Source of the DNA: Anaerotignum neopropionicum
GTDB taxonomy: Bacteria; Bacillota; Clostridia; Lachnospirales; Anaerotignaceae
Reading direction: 5' to 3'
Length of the DNA stretch: 64,000 nucleotides
Assembly (NCBI RefSeq): GCF_001571775.1
Contig: NZ_LRVM01000003.1
Span: 248,001-312,000 of the forward strand
In this document: positions 31,191 to 41,598 of the stretch, piece by piece
Layout: each line of letters opens with the position of its first letter
Position numbering within the stretch: the first letter of the stretch is position 1
The notes under the pieces: generated by a model
The model's database searches: none
The model's input: only the letters and a program-made list of their open reading frames with translations
Told to the model about the DNA's origin: nothing
Translations under genes and position numbers: made by a program

Positions 31191-33773
31191 TTAAATAACC
31201 TTGTATTCGCCATTTATCACATCGACTATCAAGTTGCTTTCCGGAACAACTTCATCAGCAATTATTTTTTTTGCTAAAAGGGTTTCAATATTTCTTTGTA
31301 CCAATCTCTTTAATGGTCTGGCACCAAATGCAGGGTCATAGCCCTCCTCCACGATGAACTGCTTTGCCCTAGTTGTTAATTCACAGCGAAGCTGTTTATC
31401 CGCCAATCGTTTATTCAAATCCGCCATAATTAAATCAATAATATGGGTAATATTATCCTTGCTCAAGGGCTTATAGAATACAATTTCGTCCAGGCGGTTC
31501 AAAAATTCCGGTCTAAAGGAACGATGCAGCAATTCTTCCACGGCCATGCGGGCATCTTCTTTAATTTCTCCTGTTTCACCCACACCCTCTAATAAATAGG
31601 AAGAACCCAGGTTTGAGGTCAAAATAATGACCGTATTTTTGAAATCTACTGTTCTTCCCTGAGAATCAGTAATTCGCCCATCATCCAAAACTTGAAGAAG
31701 GATATTAAATACCTCTGGATGGGCTTTTTCAACTTCATCAAAAAGAATGACAGAATAAGGCTTCCTTCGAACAGCCTCGGTAAGCTGTCCGCCTTCTTCA
31801 TATCCTACATATCCGGGAGGTGCGCCAATCAGACGGGATACGCTGAATTTCTCCATATATTCAGACATATCTATACGCACCATATTTTTTTCATCATCAA
31901 ACAAGCACTCCGCTAAGGTTTTTGCCAATTCCGTTTTTCCAACCCCCGTTGGCCCAAGGAACAAGAAAGAGCCAATGGGTCTGTTGGGACTTTGAATCCC
32001 CGCACGGCTTCTCAAAATTGCTTCTGTAACCTTCGTTACCGCTTCGTCCTGTCCTACCACTCTTTTGTGCAAAATATCCTCCAAATGCAGGAGCTTATCT
32101 CTTTCCCCCTCCATAAGCTTAGCAACGGGAATACCCGTCCAACGTTCAATAATTCGGGCAATTTCTTCCTCTGTTACTTTATCACGGAGCAGCGTGTTCT
32201 TTCCGTTGTTTTCCTCGGCAAAACGCTCTTTTTCCTCTAACTCCTTCTGCAATTGGGGCAGCTTGCCGTATTTTAACTCAGCGGCACGGTTCAAATCATA
32301 CTTTCTTTCCGCAGCTTCAATTTCAGCGTTTACATCCTCTATTTCCTCTCTAAGCTTTTGCACAACGCCAATGGAATCCTTTTCATTTTCCCATTTCGCT
32401 TTTAATGCGGCAAACTTATCACGCATTTCTGCCAATTCTCTTTGCGTTTCCGCCAAGCGCTCCTTGGAAAGCTTGTCGTTCTCTTTCTTTAAAGCCGCCT
32501 CCTCAATTTCATGCTGAATGATTTTTCTCTGAATAATGTCCAATTCTGTGGGCATGGAGTCCATTTCCGTACGAATCATGGCGCAGGCCTCATCCACCAA
32601 GTCGATTGCCTTATCAGGAAGAAACCGATCGGTAATATAGCGATTGGATAATGTTGCGGCCCCAATAATTGCCTGATCTTGAATTTTTACGCCATGGTAT
32701 ACCTCGTATCGTTCCTTTAGCCCACGCAAAATGGCAATCGTATCCTCCACCGTAGGCTCATTAACCAACACCGGTTGAAATCTTCTTTCCAAGGCGGGGT
32801 CTTTTTCTATATACTGCTTGTATTCATTGAGGGTTGTTGCCCCAATGCAATGCAGCTCACCCCTTGCCAACATTGGCTTAAGCAGGTTGCCTGCATCCAT
32901 GGCACCGTCGGCTTTTCCTGCCCCAACAATGGTGTGCAGCTCATCAATAAAGAGGATAATTTTCCCCTCACTCTTACGCACCTCGTTTAAAACCGCTTTC
33001 AACCGCTCCTCAAATTCACCCCGAAATTTCGCTCCAGCAATCAATGCACCCATATCCAATGAAAAAATGGTTTTATCCTTTAAGCTATTGGGCACATCTT
33101 CTTTTAAAATTCGCTGGGCCAAGCCTTCAGCAATGGCCGTTTTACCAACCCCCGGCTCACCGATTAAAACCGGATTGTTTTTTGTCTTACGTGAAAGAAT
33201 CCGAATAACGTTTCTAATTTCGTCATCTCGTCCAATGACAGGGTCAAGCTTTTTACTCCTTGCCTTTTCCACCAAATCAGATCCGTATTTTCTCAAGGCA
33301 TCATAGGTTGCCTCGGGAGAATCGCTGGTTACACGAGTGTTTCCCCTTACAGAGGCCAAAATTTTCATTAAGCTGTCCTTGCTTACATTATACTGCTTAA
33401 AAATAGGCTTCAAAACGCCATTGGGCGCATTTAACATCGCCATAAAAACATGCTCCACCGAAACATATTCATCCTTCATATTTTCAGCAAGCTTTTCGGA
33501 TGCAACCATCGTTTTTTCCAAATCAGAGCTTAAATAAGTTTGCCCGCCGGATACACGGGGAAGCTTTTTCACTTCAGCCTCCACCGCCTGAAGAAGACCG
33601 TTCACATTTACGCTCATTTTCTGCAAAAGCTGAGGTATCAAACCATCCTCCTGGGTTAATAGAGCAGCCAACAAATGCTGTTGGTCTATTTGGGGATTTC
33701 CATACTCCACAGCAACGGATTGGGCATTTTGAATGGCTTCCAATGATTTTTGTGTAAATTTTTGCAAGTTCAT
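31191..33773 (-). CDS. clpB: ClpB disaggregase (Hsp104 family AAA+ ATPase)
   Basis: 860 residues from ATG 33773 (AAAGGTGG upstream with 8-base spacing). Clp N repeats (1-150: [34 protein letters not shown]). AAA1 Walker [10 protein letters not shown] (about 205), Walker [11 protein letters not shown]. Long coiled-coil M domain (about 410-525, [14 protein letters not shown]). AAA2 [12 protein letters not shown] (about 605), [26 protein letters not shown]. Works with DnaK/DnaJ/GrpE to rescue aggregated proteins, ATP-dependent, cytoplasmic. A perfect CIRCE element covers its promoter, so HrcA represses it under non-stress conditions. Confidence 0.97.
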   Translation of the reverse strand: MNLQKFTQKSLEAIQNAQSVAVEYGNPQIDQQHLLAALLTQEDGLIPQLLQKMSVNVNGLLQAVEAEVKKLPRVSGGQTYLSSDLEKTMVASEKLAENMKDEYVSVEHVFMAMLNAPNGVLKPIFKQYNVSKDSLMKILASVRGNTRVTSDSPEATYDALRKYGSDLVEKARSKKLDPVIGRDDEIRNVIRILSRKTKNNPVLIGEPGVGKTAIAEGLAQRILKEDVPNSLKDKTIFSLDMGALIAGAKFRGEFEERLKAVLNEVRKSEGKIILFIDELHTIVGAGKADGAMDAGNLLKPMLARGELHCIGATTLNEYKQYIEKDPALERRFQPVLVNEPTVEDTIAILRGLKERYEVYHGVKIQDQAIIGAATLSNRYITDRFLPDKAIDLVDEACAMIRTEMDSMPTELDIIQRKIIQHEIEEAALKKENDKLSKERLAETQRELAEMRDKFAALKAKWENEKDSIGVVQKLREEIEDVNAEIEAAERKYDLNRAAELKYGKLPQLQKELEEKERFAEENNGKNTLLRDKVTEEEIARIIERWTGIPVAKLMEGERDKLLHLEDILHKRVVGQDEAVTKVTEAILRSRAGIQSPNRPIGSFLFLGPTGVGKTELAKTLAECLFDDEKNMVRIDMSEYMEKFSVSRLIGAPPGYVGYEEGGQLTEAVRRKPYSVILFDEVEKAHPEVFNILLQVLDDGRITDSQGRTVDFKNTVIILTSNLGSSYLLEGVGETGEIKEDARMAVEELLHRSFRPEFLNRLDEIVFYKPLSKDNITHIIDLIMADLNKRLADKQLRCELTTRAKQFIVEEGYDPAFGARPLKRLVQRNIETLLAKKIIADEVVPESNLIVDVINGEYKVI

Positions 33774-33849
33774 AACCATTCCACCTTTCTAATCAAAACA
33801 AATAATATTGTGCGTTTCTTTATCAATTTAATTTATCAATTATGGGTTT

Positions 33850-33887
33850 ATTATACATTGTTAGCACTCACTTGTAAAGAGTGCTAA
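33850..33887 (-). promoter_or_regulatory. CIRCE operator over the clpB promoter (HrcA)
   Basis: TTAGCACTC (33861-33869), nine bases, GAGTGCTAA (33879-33887): exact CIRCE. The minus-strand promoter TTTACA (33873-33878) and TATAAT (33850-33855), spacing 17, is inside or next to it. The rest of 33888-34065 shows no gene. Confidence 0.95.
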
Positions 33888-34063
33888 CAATAATTATTAT
33901 ACAAAAATTTTATTTTTAGAATATCCTCTTTACATTATTTTTCAACCCATTTTCAGTTTTGCCAAAAAATTGAAATAAAGCACATATATTTTGAATAATT
34001 CTACCCCCTTCAAGGGACTCATCATTTTTTCCGTCTCTCAGACTTACATATCATGCTTTAAAC

Positions 34064-34102
34064 ATAAAAAGACAGCGCTTACAAAAATTCTGTAAGCACC
34101 GC
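34064..34102 (-). terminator. Terminator after the GH10-like gene
   Basis: Minus strand GCGGTGCTTACAG pairs with TGTAAGCGCTGT across a short loop, followed by CTTTTTATG. Confidence 0.75.
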
Positions 34103-34113
34103 CTAAAAGCAAT

Positions 34114-35718
34114 TTATTCATATCCTTTTGTGGTATCAATACCTATGGTAGATGTTTCACTATCCCAAGTAACCCCAACATTTAAAAGCTTCGCAATATC
34201 TCTTAGTTTATAATAGGTATAATCGTTAATGGTAAACGCACTTACACTCTGTTGTTCCCCATCCAGATAAAGCTTTGCTGTGGAGGTAGTTGCCGATGTA
34301 TCTGTTGCTGTTGCGCTGTCGCTGGCTGTTCCCGAATAGCTTAAGCCTGTTAACAAATTAATTGAAGCATCCGCCTCATTCCAAACAGTGTCAAACTGCT
34401 TTTGCGTGCCGCTGATGGAATAAGCAATATCCCTTAACTTAAAGTAGGTATAATCATTAATCGTATATACTTCAAAGGAAACAGGCATTCCGTTTACGGT
34501 AATTGACGAACGGGTCGCATAGGCCTTCTTCTTTTCAATCACAGTTGGTGTCACTGGGGTCGTCGTTCCCGCTGAAGAGGTTGCAGTATAGTATTTCTTT
34601 ATTGCCGTTGCCGCACCCTGTCGATCATCAAATAAATCTCTTGCACTAAAGAAAATGCTTCCGTTTACATCATAACCTTCATTGATCTTTAACTGATGCG
34701 CGATTTCCTTGGCTACAACATCCTTGTATATGCCCTGTCCAATATAAAGAGTAACACCGGTGCCCTTTACCAAATTGCTCCACCATTTCACAAGGGTTTC
34801 ATAATCCGCATAGGAATATCCAGTTTCCCAATATAGCTGGGGTGTAATATAGTCTACCCATCCCTTTTGCACCCAAGTTTTTGCATCACCAAATACGGAA
34901 TAATAGCCTTCCCCACCATTGGTTTGAGAACCGGAGGGATCCGAGCTGTTGTTTTTCCAAATCCCCAAGGGGCTTATCCCAAATTGAACCTTTGGATTAA
35001 TTTCTTTTATTTTCTCATTTACCATGCGAACCATGTCATTTACATGCTCTCGGCGCGCATTTGCCTCTTGTCCATCCCTCGTTTCTCCGTCGGGCAATGG
35101 ATAATTTGACGGATAAAAATAATCATCAAAATGAATTGCATCCACATTATAGTTTTTAACAACCTCACCAACAGTGTCACGAATATACTCTTTTACCTCC
35201 GTTTTTCCAGGGTTATAGTACATTGCACCATTGTAAGTAATGATCCAATCAGGGTGCTGCCTTGCCATATTATCAGAAGAAAGCGCCGCCAAATCCGTTC
35301 CCGAGGTGGTAATGCGGTAAGGGTTCATCCATGCATGAAACTCCATCCCTCTTTTATGTGCTTCCTCGATCATAAACGCCATTGGGTCATACCCCGGATC
35401 TTTTCCCTGTATGCCGGTTAAAACTGCACTCCAAGGATTTAATTCCGATTCATAAAAAGCATCCCCCTTGGGTCTGACCTGAACTACCACGGCATTTATC
35501 CCAAGTGCCTTCAATTTGTCTAGTTTTTGTGTAAACTCTGCCTTTTGTGCTACTATATCATTTTGCACAGAGGGATAATCCGCACTATATACCGTTGAAA
35601 TCCACACACCACAAAAATCCTTGGAATTAGCTGCATATGCCGTTACTATGTTTGTACTATTTAACAATAAAGATGCTGATAATATTGCCGCGCCCATTTT
35701 TTTCAACAATTTTTTCAT
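34114..35718 (-). CDS. Secreted GHL10/DUF187-family glycoside hydrolase (YddW-like) with copper amine oxidase-like C-terminal repeats
   Basis: About 534 residues. Signal peptide 1-30 (KKLLKKMGAAILSASLLLNS, cleavage after AYA). Domain 33-400: GVWISTVYSADYPS, GINAVVVQVRPKGDAFYES, EFHAWMNPYRIT, VDAIHFDDYFYPSNYP, FGISPLGIWKNNSSDPSG, VDYITPQLYWETGYSYADYE. These are hallmark blocks of the family once called DUF187/FenI, thought to cleave peptidoglycan or related glycans. C-terminus has two copper amine oxidase N-like motifs (INDYTYFKLRDIA and INDYTYYKLRDIA), a usual wall-associated module. Extracellular; ATG chosen at 35718 with AGGAGAAA, 35721 also possible. Confidence 0.85.
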   Translation of the reverse strand: MKKLLKKMGAAILSASLLLNSTNIVTAYAANSKDFCGVWISTVYSADYPSVQNDIVAQKAEFTQKLDKLKALGINAVVVQVRPKGDAFYESELNPWSAVLTGIQGKDPGYDPMAFMIEEAHKRGMEFHAWMNPYRITTSGTDLAALSSDNMARQHPDWIITYNGAMYYNPGKTEVKEYIRDTVGEVVKNYNVDAIHFDDYFYPSNYPLPDGETRDGQEANARREHVNDMVRMVNEKIKEINPKVQFGISPLGIWKNNSSDPSGSQTNGGEGYYSVFGDAKTWVQKGWVDYITPQLYWETGYSYADYETLVKWWSNLVKGTGVTLYIGQGIYKDVVAKEIAHQLKINEGYDVNGSIFFSARDLFDDRQGAATAIKKYYTATSSAGTTTPVTPTVIEKKKAYATRSSITVNGMPVSFEVYTINDYTYFKLRDIAYSISGTQKQFDTVWNEADASINLLTGLSYSGTASDSATATDTSATTSTAKLYLDGEQQSVSAFTINDYTYYKLRDIAKLLNVGVTWDSETSTIGIDTTKGYE

Positions 35719-35996
35719 CATTTTCTCCTATTAATCTACTAACCCTACCGTTTTTTACTATATTATCACAATATTCCCTAGATTACCATTAAGAATAGCT
35801 TACAAAATGGTGGTAATTTATGGTCATTATGAAGCAAGCCATTTCATTGCAGTTGTAATAAAAATACTTCTCATGCAAGCTTTAACAAATGAAATAATAC
35901 ATCCTTTGCATTATGGAAAAAGAAAACCAAAGAAACCGTTGCATAAATTCATTTACTGTATTACCATAGGAGAAAACAAAGATTTGAGGTGCTTCC

Positions 35997-37250
35997 ATGA
36001 GATACGGCTTAATCGGAGAAAAGCTTGGACACAGCTTTTCCAAAATCATACATGAACAACTGGCAGATTATACCTACAATTTGATCCCCTTATCCAAAGC
36101 GTCTTTTCACAATTTCATGGCACAAAAAGACTTTGCCGCAATCAATGTAACCATACCCTATAAGGAAATGGTCATTCCATACTTGGATTGCATCGATCCA
36201 AAAGCAGAAGCAATCGGCGCAGTTAACACAATTGTAAATAAAAATAATAGGCTTTATGGCTATAATACGGATTATGATGGTTTTCGGTATATGTTAGTCA
36301 AGCACAAAATAGATCCAAGAGGAAAAAAAGTTTTGTTACTGGGAAAAGGCGGAGCGGCAAAAGCCTGCATTTCAGTGGTAACGGATATGGGAGCAAAGGA
36401 AGTTCTGACCGTATATTATAAGGAAAATCCCGAAACAATCTCCTACGATGCCTGCTATCAAAACCATGGGGATGCGCAAATCATTATCAACACCACCCCT
36501 GTTGGTATGTTTCCAAATACAGAACATAGTCCCATTGATTTATCGTCCTTTGAAAGGCTGGAAGCAGTAATTGATGTTGTATATAATCCTCTAAGAACAC
36601 AATTTGTTTTAGACGGGATTTCAAAAGGAGTCGTTGCAGTTGGCGGCCTAGAAATGCTCATTGGGCAAGCAAAATGCGCAGTTGCCATTTTTTTAGAAAA
36701 AAAAGTAGACGACTCTATAACCCACAGGCTATATTCCTCTCTTTTGGAAGAACGCAGCAACCTTGTATTAATTGGCATGAGTGGTTGCGGCAAAACCACG
36801 TTGGGAAAAAAAGCGGCAGAATGCCTTGGTAAAACCTTTATTGATATTGACGAAGAAATTGTAAAAGAAATCAAAATGCCTATTGAAGACTATTTCTATC
36901 AAATGGGAGAGCCCGCATTTCGTGAAATTGAAAAAGCCATGGTTCAAAAGTATTCACAATTGAACGGTTTTGTTATTTCAACCGGCGGGGGCGTCATTAA
37001 GGATTGGGAAAACATAAATATTCTAAAGAAAAATGGACGAATTGTTTGGATAAAAAGAGAAGTTTCATTATTGGAAAGCGGAAACGGCAGGCCATTAGCA
37101 CCAAATGCGGAAACCACCCTTCGCCTGTATCAAGAACGGTTGCCCCTATATACTGCTGCCGCTGAGGGAATTTGCGAAAATAATTTTTCCCCCGAAACGG
37201 GCTTGGACGAGCTTATCCTTGTTTTTGCTCAAATTTTGTCCAAAGCATAA
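35997..37250 (+). CDS. aroE-aroK: Fused shikimate dehydrogenase-shikimate kinase (AroE-AroK)
   Basis: 417 residues. Residues 1-250 are shikimate dehydrogenase: YGLIGEKLGHSFSKIIH, NVTIPYKEMVIPYLD, AVNTIV, YNTDYDGF, LLGKGGAAKACISVV, GGLEMLIGQA. Residues about 258-417 are shikimate kinase: GMSGCGKTTLGKKAAE (Walker A), FIDIDEEIVKE, STGGGVIKDW, RPLAPN lid region. One polypeptide would convert dehydroshikimate with NADPH and ATP to shikimate 3-phosphate. Both active-site sets look complete. GAGGTG precedes ATG. Single gene, ends at a strong terminator. The 278 bases before it show no gene. Confidence 0.93.
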   Translation: MRYGLIGEKLGHSFSKIIHEQLADYTYNLIPLSKASFHNFMAQKDFAAINVTIPYKEMVIPYLDCIDPKAEAIGAVNTIVNKNNRLYGYNTDYDGFRYMLVKHKIDPRGKKVLLLGKGGAAKACISVVTDMGAKEVLTVYYKENPETISYDACYQNHGDAQIIINTTPVGMFPNTEHSPIDLSSFERLEAVIDVVYNPLRTQFVLDGISKGVVAVGGLEMLIGQAKCAVAIFLEKKVDDSITHRLYSSLLEERSNLVLIGMSGCGKTTLGKKAAECLGKTFIDIDEEIVKEIKMPIEDYFYQMGEPAFREIEKAMVQKYSQLNGFVISTGGGVIKDWENINILKKNGRIVWIKREVSLLESGNGRPLAPNAETTLRLYQERLPLYTAAAEGICENNFSPETGLDELILVFAQILSKA

Positions 37251-37271
37251 TCAAAATATTTTAAACAATCA

Positions 37272-37318
37272 AACCCCAAAAGGTGATGAACCATAGAGTT
37301 TCACCGCCTTTTGGGGTT
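37272..37318 (+). terminator. Strong terminator after aroE-aroK
   Basis: AACCCCAAAAGG (37272-37283) pairs with CCTTTTGGGGTT (37307-37318), followed by GTTTTG. It reads almost equally on minus for the HD gene. Confidence 0.8.
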
Positions 37319-37444
37319 GTTTTGATGGAACAATGTTCCGATATTCCTTTATCGTACATAACAAAAACGCCGATACCCACAACCCCTGTGTTTACCGACG
37401 TTTCATATACTAACATTTCCTTCACAAAATGATTCTTTATTCCT

Positions 37445-37966
37445 TTAAGAAACAGCAACTTTTCTCACACGGAAACCTTTATATTTCCGCTCTGCAACCT
37501 CGCAAACAGCACAAACTTTGTCTACAAGGGTAACCACATAGGATTCAATATATCTGGGAGGAATCAATGTACATGGCCACATATGCCTACGAATAGCATC
37601 TCGTTCAACTTTGTTAAGCTCTGTAATTTTGCTTGCGTTATCCAACGCAACCCTTGGATGCCAAGAGGCATGATTGGTGCGAAGCCCCTTTTTAATTCTC
37701 CAGTCGTAGAAAAATAAATCGTGCAAAAGTCCTGCTCTTGCGGCAGAACGATAGTCCCACCCCATACGATAACAAACCCAAAAGCTATAATAAGATACGT
37801 TGATACTATGCTGCAACCGGCTTGTATTGCAATGCTGCACGCAGGAATCCATCTTCTTCACCATTTCGTGATTAATGATATCCCCCACACAGCTATTGTA
37901 CTCTGCTAACAATTCATCCTCATTTAAGTTGCCAAAATCTTTTTTAGAACCAATTGCCTTGTGCAT
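37445..37966 (-). CDS. HD-domain phosphohydrolase
   Basis: About 173 residues. HD motif: CNTSRLQHSINVSYYS, ARAGLLHDLFFYDWRI, WHPRVALDNASKI, VERDAIRRHMWP, VVTLVDKVCAVCEV; His and His-Asp metal ligands in the usual order. ATG 37966 is used, four codons inside a GTG-started frame. Predicted nucleotidyl or phosphodiester hydrolase of unknown substrate, close to a Clostridia family named for HDIG-like proteins. Confidence 0.8.
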   Translation of the reverse strand: MHKAIGSKKDFGNLNEDELLAEYNSCVGDIINHEMVKKMDSCVQHCNTSRLQHSINVSYYSFWVCYRMGWDYRSAARAGLLHDLFFYDWRIKKGLRTNHASWHPRVALDNASKITELNKVERDAIRRHMWPCTLIPPRYIESYVVTLVDKVCAVCEVAERKYKGFRVRKVAVS

Positions 37967-38498
37967 TGGCCTCACATCCTTTTTTAGATTAACATAATTA
38001 TATCACCCAACGTAGAAAAATCAACTTATCTTTCTAAAATTCCATTAATTTTCTTAATTGCCTGACAAAAAGTCTTTTATTTTCACTTTAAGTGCTTTAA
38101 CTTTTTTATTATAGCATACGAACTAATTTCACACAAGAAACAAACCAAGCAAAATTTAAGTTCGTCATTGGATGTTCTTTTGTTAGCTTTAAACATTCTT
38201 TTTTCAATTAATTTGTTTAAAAATGCACAAAAAAGCAAATAGTGATTTGAAATTAGGCATTTAAACCAATTGCATTCATTCCTGCCCTTGCAATGATAAA
38301 ATAAAACACTAATTTAATTTACTATTTTCCATTGGCTCTTCAAATGAAAAATTTTTTCCCGTAGCCATTGTTTTAGAAATTTAAGATTGTGTAAGCTTTC
38401 CCCATCTTTTCCTTGATACTTAACATAATCTGTCCTTGCTTGCAAAAAAAATGCAAGGCCCTATCTCTTGATATGACCCTGCAAAAATAAAATATATT
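37967..38498. other. 532-bp intergenic region, with the spoVA terminator at its right edge
   Basis: Very AT-rich; no gene found on either strand. A terminator for spoVA (minus) at 38444-38482: GCAGGGTCATAT / ATAGGGCCTTGC with a T8 tail. Confidence 0.6.
38444..38482 (-). terminator. spoVA operon terminator
   Basis: See the stem GCAGGG...CCTTGC (38453-38482) and eight T on minus (38444-38451), 17 bases after the spoVAE stop. Confidence 0.8.
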
Positions 38499-38855
38499 TT
38501 ACTTTTCCTTTGGATTCGTAACAAGGGCAACAAGAAAAGCAAATACCACAGCTGCGGTTATGCCCCCTGATGCGGCTTTCAAGCCTCCTGTAAAAATCCC
38601 CCAAAATCCGGAAGAATCAACCTCCTTCATTACCCCCTCAGCCAAGAGATAGCCAAAACCCGTTAAGGGAACCGTAGCACCGGCACCACCAAATTCTTTC
38701 AATGGCTTGTATATACCAAGGGCACCTAAAATACAGCCAGCACAAACATATATAACCAAAATTCTGCCCGATGTCAGCTTTGTTTTATCAATTAAAATTT
38801 GACCAATCACACAAAGAATTCCGCCTACAAGAAAGGCTTTTAGCAATGAAATCAT
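38499..38855 (-). CDS. spoVAE: Stage V sporulation protein AE (SpoVAE/SpoVAEb)
   Basis: 118 residues, four membrane segments, with FGGAGATVPLTGFGYLLAEGV and the C-terminal GGITAAVVFAFLVALVTNPK typical of SpoVAEb. Part of the inner-membrane SpoVA channel that imports dipicolinic acid during sporulation and releases it at germination. Its ATG overlaps the spoVAD stop. Confidence 0.93.
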   Translation of the reverse strand: MISLLKAFLVGGILCVIGQILIDKTKLTSGRILVIYVCAGCILGALGIYKPLKEFGGAGATVPLTGFGYLLAEGVMKEVDSSGFWGIFTGGLKAASGGITAAVVFAFLVALVTNPKEK

Positions 38856-39886
38856 TTTCTCGCCTCCTTTTCGCCGCAGCCCTCAATGACAACGGCGTGG
38901 GCTATGCCGGGAATATTTTGACCCTGTTGTGAGGAAGTTGGGCTATGCAGCGCCCCTGTGGGAATAAAAAGCATTCTTCCGATTTCCCCATTCATCAGCT
39001 TTGGATAGAAATATGCGCAAAACGTGACCGCGGAGCAAGCGCATCCACTGCCTCCGCTATGGGTATCCTGTGCGTTTTTATCAAAAATTTCAATTCCACA
39101 GTCCGTATAGCGTCCATCCATGGTATAGCCTTCTTTTTTCATCAAAGCCACCACTAAGCTACGTCCAACCTCACCCAAATCCCCCGTTGCAATTACATCA
39201 TAATCCTGCGGGGTTCTTCCTGTATCTTTAAAATGATTTACCAATACATCCACCGCTGCAGGTGCCATTGCTGCTCCCATATTATTTGCATCGGTAATCC
39301 CCATATCTACAATTTTGCCTGTAGTTATTTCCATAATACACGGAAAGTTTCCTTTTTTTGCCAGAACAGCTGCACCATCCCCCGTTACCGTCCATGTTGC
39401 AGTAGGCGGCCGCTGATTCCCCAAGGATAGTGGCGCCCGAAACTGCTTTTCTGCCCCACAAAAATGGCTGGAGGCTCCCACTAATGTATAATTTGCAAAT
39501 CCGCCGTCAATCAGCATGGCTCCCAAACTCATAGATTCGCCCATGGTTGAGCAGGCTCCGTATAATCCAAAAAAGGGAATCTGAAAATCCACTGTGCCAA
39601 AGGTTGAGGCAGTGCATTGATTCAACAGATCACCACAAAGGAGATAATCCATGTCCTTCATTTTTAAGCCGGCTTTTTGCACCACTAGCTCCATATTTTC
39701 ACGAATAAAATGACTTTCGGCCAACTCCCAGCTTTTTTCTCCAAACATAGAATCTTCAATGATTTTATCAAAATATTTGCCCAATGGGCCTTCGCTCTCT
39801 TTTTTGCTTACGGTGGATGCCACCGACATAATGCGAACACCCTCGTTCAATCGTACTGTTTGTTTTCCTATTTTTTTTGCACCCAC
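38852..39886 (-). CDS. spoVAD: Stage V sporulation protein AD (SpoVAD)
   Basis: 344 residues, thiolase-like fold. GKYFDKIIEDSMFGEKSWEL, LLCGDLLNQCTASTFGTVDF, FFGLYGACSTMGESMSLGAM, GDLGEVGRSLVVALMKK, GGSGCACSAVTFCAYFYP. Binds dipicolinic acid in the SpoVA complex. Starts at GTG 39886 with GCAGGTGATATAAGC upstream, 7 bases after spoVAC. Confidence 0.96.
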   Translation of the reverse strand: MGAKKIGKQTVRLNEGVRIMSVASTVSKKESEGPLGKYFDKIIEDSMFGEKSWELAESHFIRENMELVVQKAGLKMKDMDYLLCGDLLNQCTASTFGTVDFQIPFFGLYGACSTMGESMSLGAMLIDGGFANYTLVGASSHFCGAEKQFRAPLSLGNQRPPTATWTVTGDGAAVLAKKGNFPCIMEITTGKIVDMGITDANNMGAAMAPAAVDVLVNHFKDTGRTPQDYDVIATGDLGEVGRSLVVALMKKEGYTMDGRYTDCGIEIFDKNAQDTHSGGSGCACSAVTFCAYFYPKLMNGEIGRMLFIPTGALHSPTSSQQGQNIPGIAHAVVIEGCGEKEARK

Positions 39887-39893
39887 GCTTATA

Positions 39894-40340
39894 TCACCTG
39901 CCTATAAAATAATATATAATACCCACAATCATAGAAGTTAACGTTCCATATACAATAACAGGTCCAGCCAAAATAAACATTTTTGCCCCAGTCCCAAAAA
40001 TTAAGCCTTCTTTTTTAAACTCAATTGCCGGTGAAACCACGGAATTCGCAAAGCCCGTTATGGGAACAATCGTCCCTGCACCACATTGCTTCCCCATTTT
40101 TTCATACAATCCAAAGCCTGTTAAAACCGCCGAAATTGCAATCAGTGTAACAGAAAGCATTAATGCCGCATCGTCCTCGGAATTTGTTTTGCTGAAATAA
40201 TCTAATAATAATTGCCCAAAGCCGCAGATCAAACCACCTGAAAAAAAAGCCTTTACACAATTTGTGAATATCGGGCTGTTTGGTGAGGCTTTTTTAACCA
40301 TTTGGTCATACTCTTGCTTGGCACGATTGCTTGTGTCCAT
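39894..40340 (-). CDS. spoVAC: Stage V sporulation protein AC (SpoVAC)
   Basis: 148 residues with four or five membrane segments. Opening DTSNRAKQEYDQMVKKASPN, SPIFTNCVKAFFSGGLICGF, then GAGTIVPITGFANSVVSPAI are family signatures. Mechanosensitive-like component of the dipicolinic acid channel. AGGAGG site before the ATG. Confidence 0.95.
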   Translation of the reverse strand: MDTSNRAKQEYDQMVKKASPNSPIFTNCVKAFFSGGLICGFGQLLLDYFSKTNSEDDAALMLSVTLIAISAVLTGFGLYEKMGKQCGAGTIVPITGFANSVVSPAIEFKKEGLIFGTGAKMFILAGPVIVYGTLTSMIVGIIYYFIGR

Positions 40341-40507
40341 ATTGTTACCTCCTTCGTAATTTAAGAATTTTTGTCATTTCTCAAAGATTAGTATTTTCAA
40401 GTAAACAAAAAAAATACCTTTATTGTTTTTTAGGCTGCCACACTTTGAAAAAACTATTTTTTCTTCCCTTTGTATAAACCATCAAAGATTTATGTTTCAT
40501 ACGGTGT

Positions 40508-40933
40508 TTAAAGCACATAAAACCCATCTACCAAAAAGTAAATTAATGCCCCCGCTACCTTACCCAATGCAAAACATAATATAAGCCAAGGAAGGCCTTT
40601 TGTAATTCTGCTGCGCCTTAGTAAGATTGGAATTACGTTTAAAACCTCCGTCAAGGCCATTGCCAAAACGCCCACAAAAGTACCAATTGCAAGGGCAAGT
40701 GCCCCCGCCAAAAATGGGATTTTGGGCAGTCTATAGTCTATAAACATAGCCGTTGTAGCAAAAAGTCCCCCCAACAAAATCATATCTTCATATAAAGGAA
40801 TATATTTTTCCGTTTTACTTCTTTGTGCCATACGTGGCACAATACCGATCGCTGCGATAAAGGCAAAAACGCCGGCCGCAATGCCAGCCCCCGAGGCGAA
40901 GCCAATGATAATCATAAGTATGTTAGCCATCAT
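40508..40933 (-). CDS. spoVAB: Stage V sporulation protein AB (SpoVAB)
   Basis: 141 residues, four membrane segments. IGFASGAGIAAGVFAFIAAI, GIVPRMAQRSKTEKYIPLYE, ILLGGLFATTAMFI and GVLAMALTEVLNVIPILLRR fit SpoVAB. Many Clostridia lack AA and AB and keep only AC-AD-AE, so the full set is informative for taxonomy. ATG overlaps the spoVAA stop. A 167-bp gap separates it from spoVAC, with no promoter resolved. Confidence 0.85.
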   Translation of the reverse strand: MMANILMIIIGFASGAGIAAGVFAFIAAIGIVPRMAQRSKTEKYIPLYEDMILLGGLFATTAMFIDYRLPKIPFLAGALALAIGTFVGVLAMALTEVLNVIPILLRRSRITKGLPWLILCFALGKVAGALIYFLVDGFYVL

Positions 40934-41556
40934 TTACCCTTCTTCCCTTTGTCACTTTTTTTGTTCAGTTTATCCACAACGCTGGCGATGGTCTCCTTCT
41001 CATAGGTAGTCATTTCAATCTCAATGGGCGTAGGATCATCTGTAATTTTAAATTTGGAAAAATGATTAAAAAACACCAATACCCCAACCGCCAAACCAAC
41101 GGAATACGGGATTGACAAAATTAACGGCATATCCACATTTTCACCAAAGAACATATAATAATAGTTTTGAAAAATTAATGGTATTTGTGTATCAGTGTGA
41201 AAGCACATTATGGTTGTTGATGCTCCTGCAAATAAAACAATGCAAATTACAAAAACCTTCAAAAATTCTATTCCTTTATTTTCTTTTTTTTCTTTTTGAT
41301 GATACTCCACTAAAATATCCATTTCACCAACATTGGAAACCGTGGCATCTGGATAATGATGATTAATAACTCTTATAATATCCAAAACAGATAACAGATA
41401 GGTTGCATCTCTATCCTTTGGTATTTGAAAAACAACGAGGGACTCAATTTCGCCCTTCGTCTGCCCACCAATAAAAACCTCTGCAATATCCTTTAAATAA
41501 ACCAGCTTTCTTTCTATCACTTGCGCCTTTTCAATTGGTTTAATATAAATATCCAT
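40930..41556 (-). CDS. spoVAA: Stage V sporulation protein AA (SpoVAA)
   Basis: 208 residues. Cytosolic N-terminal part (1-110, YIKPIEKAQVIERKLVYLKD, IAEVFIGGQTKGEIES), then two membrane segments (LKVFVICIVLFAGASTTIMC, LILSIPYSVGLAVGVLVFFN) and a C-terminal RPTPIEIEM-like segment (DDPTPIEIEMTTYEKETIAS). First gene of the operon. AGGAGGTATGAAAA precedes ATG. Probably expressed in the forespore; see the sigma-G promoter. Confidence 0.9.
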   Translation of the reverse strand: MDIYIKPIEKAQVIERKLVYLKDIAEVFIGGQTKGEIESLVVFQIPKDRDATYLLSVLDIIRVINHHYPDATVSNVGEMDILVEYHQKEKKENKGIEFLKVFVICIVLFAGASTTIMCFHTDTQIPLIFQNYYYMFFGENVDMPLILSIPYSVGLAVGVLVFFNHFSKFKITDDPTPIEIEMTTYEKETIASVVDKLNKKSDKGKKGK

Positions 41557-41598
41557 TTTTCATACCTCCTAAATGGAAAGGTTTTTTTATAAAAAAGA

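Noticed and set aside
37261..37458. 65-codon minus frame over the aroE-aroK terminator
   Set aside because: Overlaps a strong terminator, has no ribosome site and no protein-like features.
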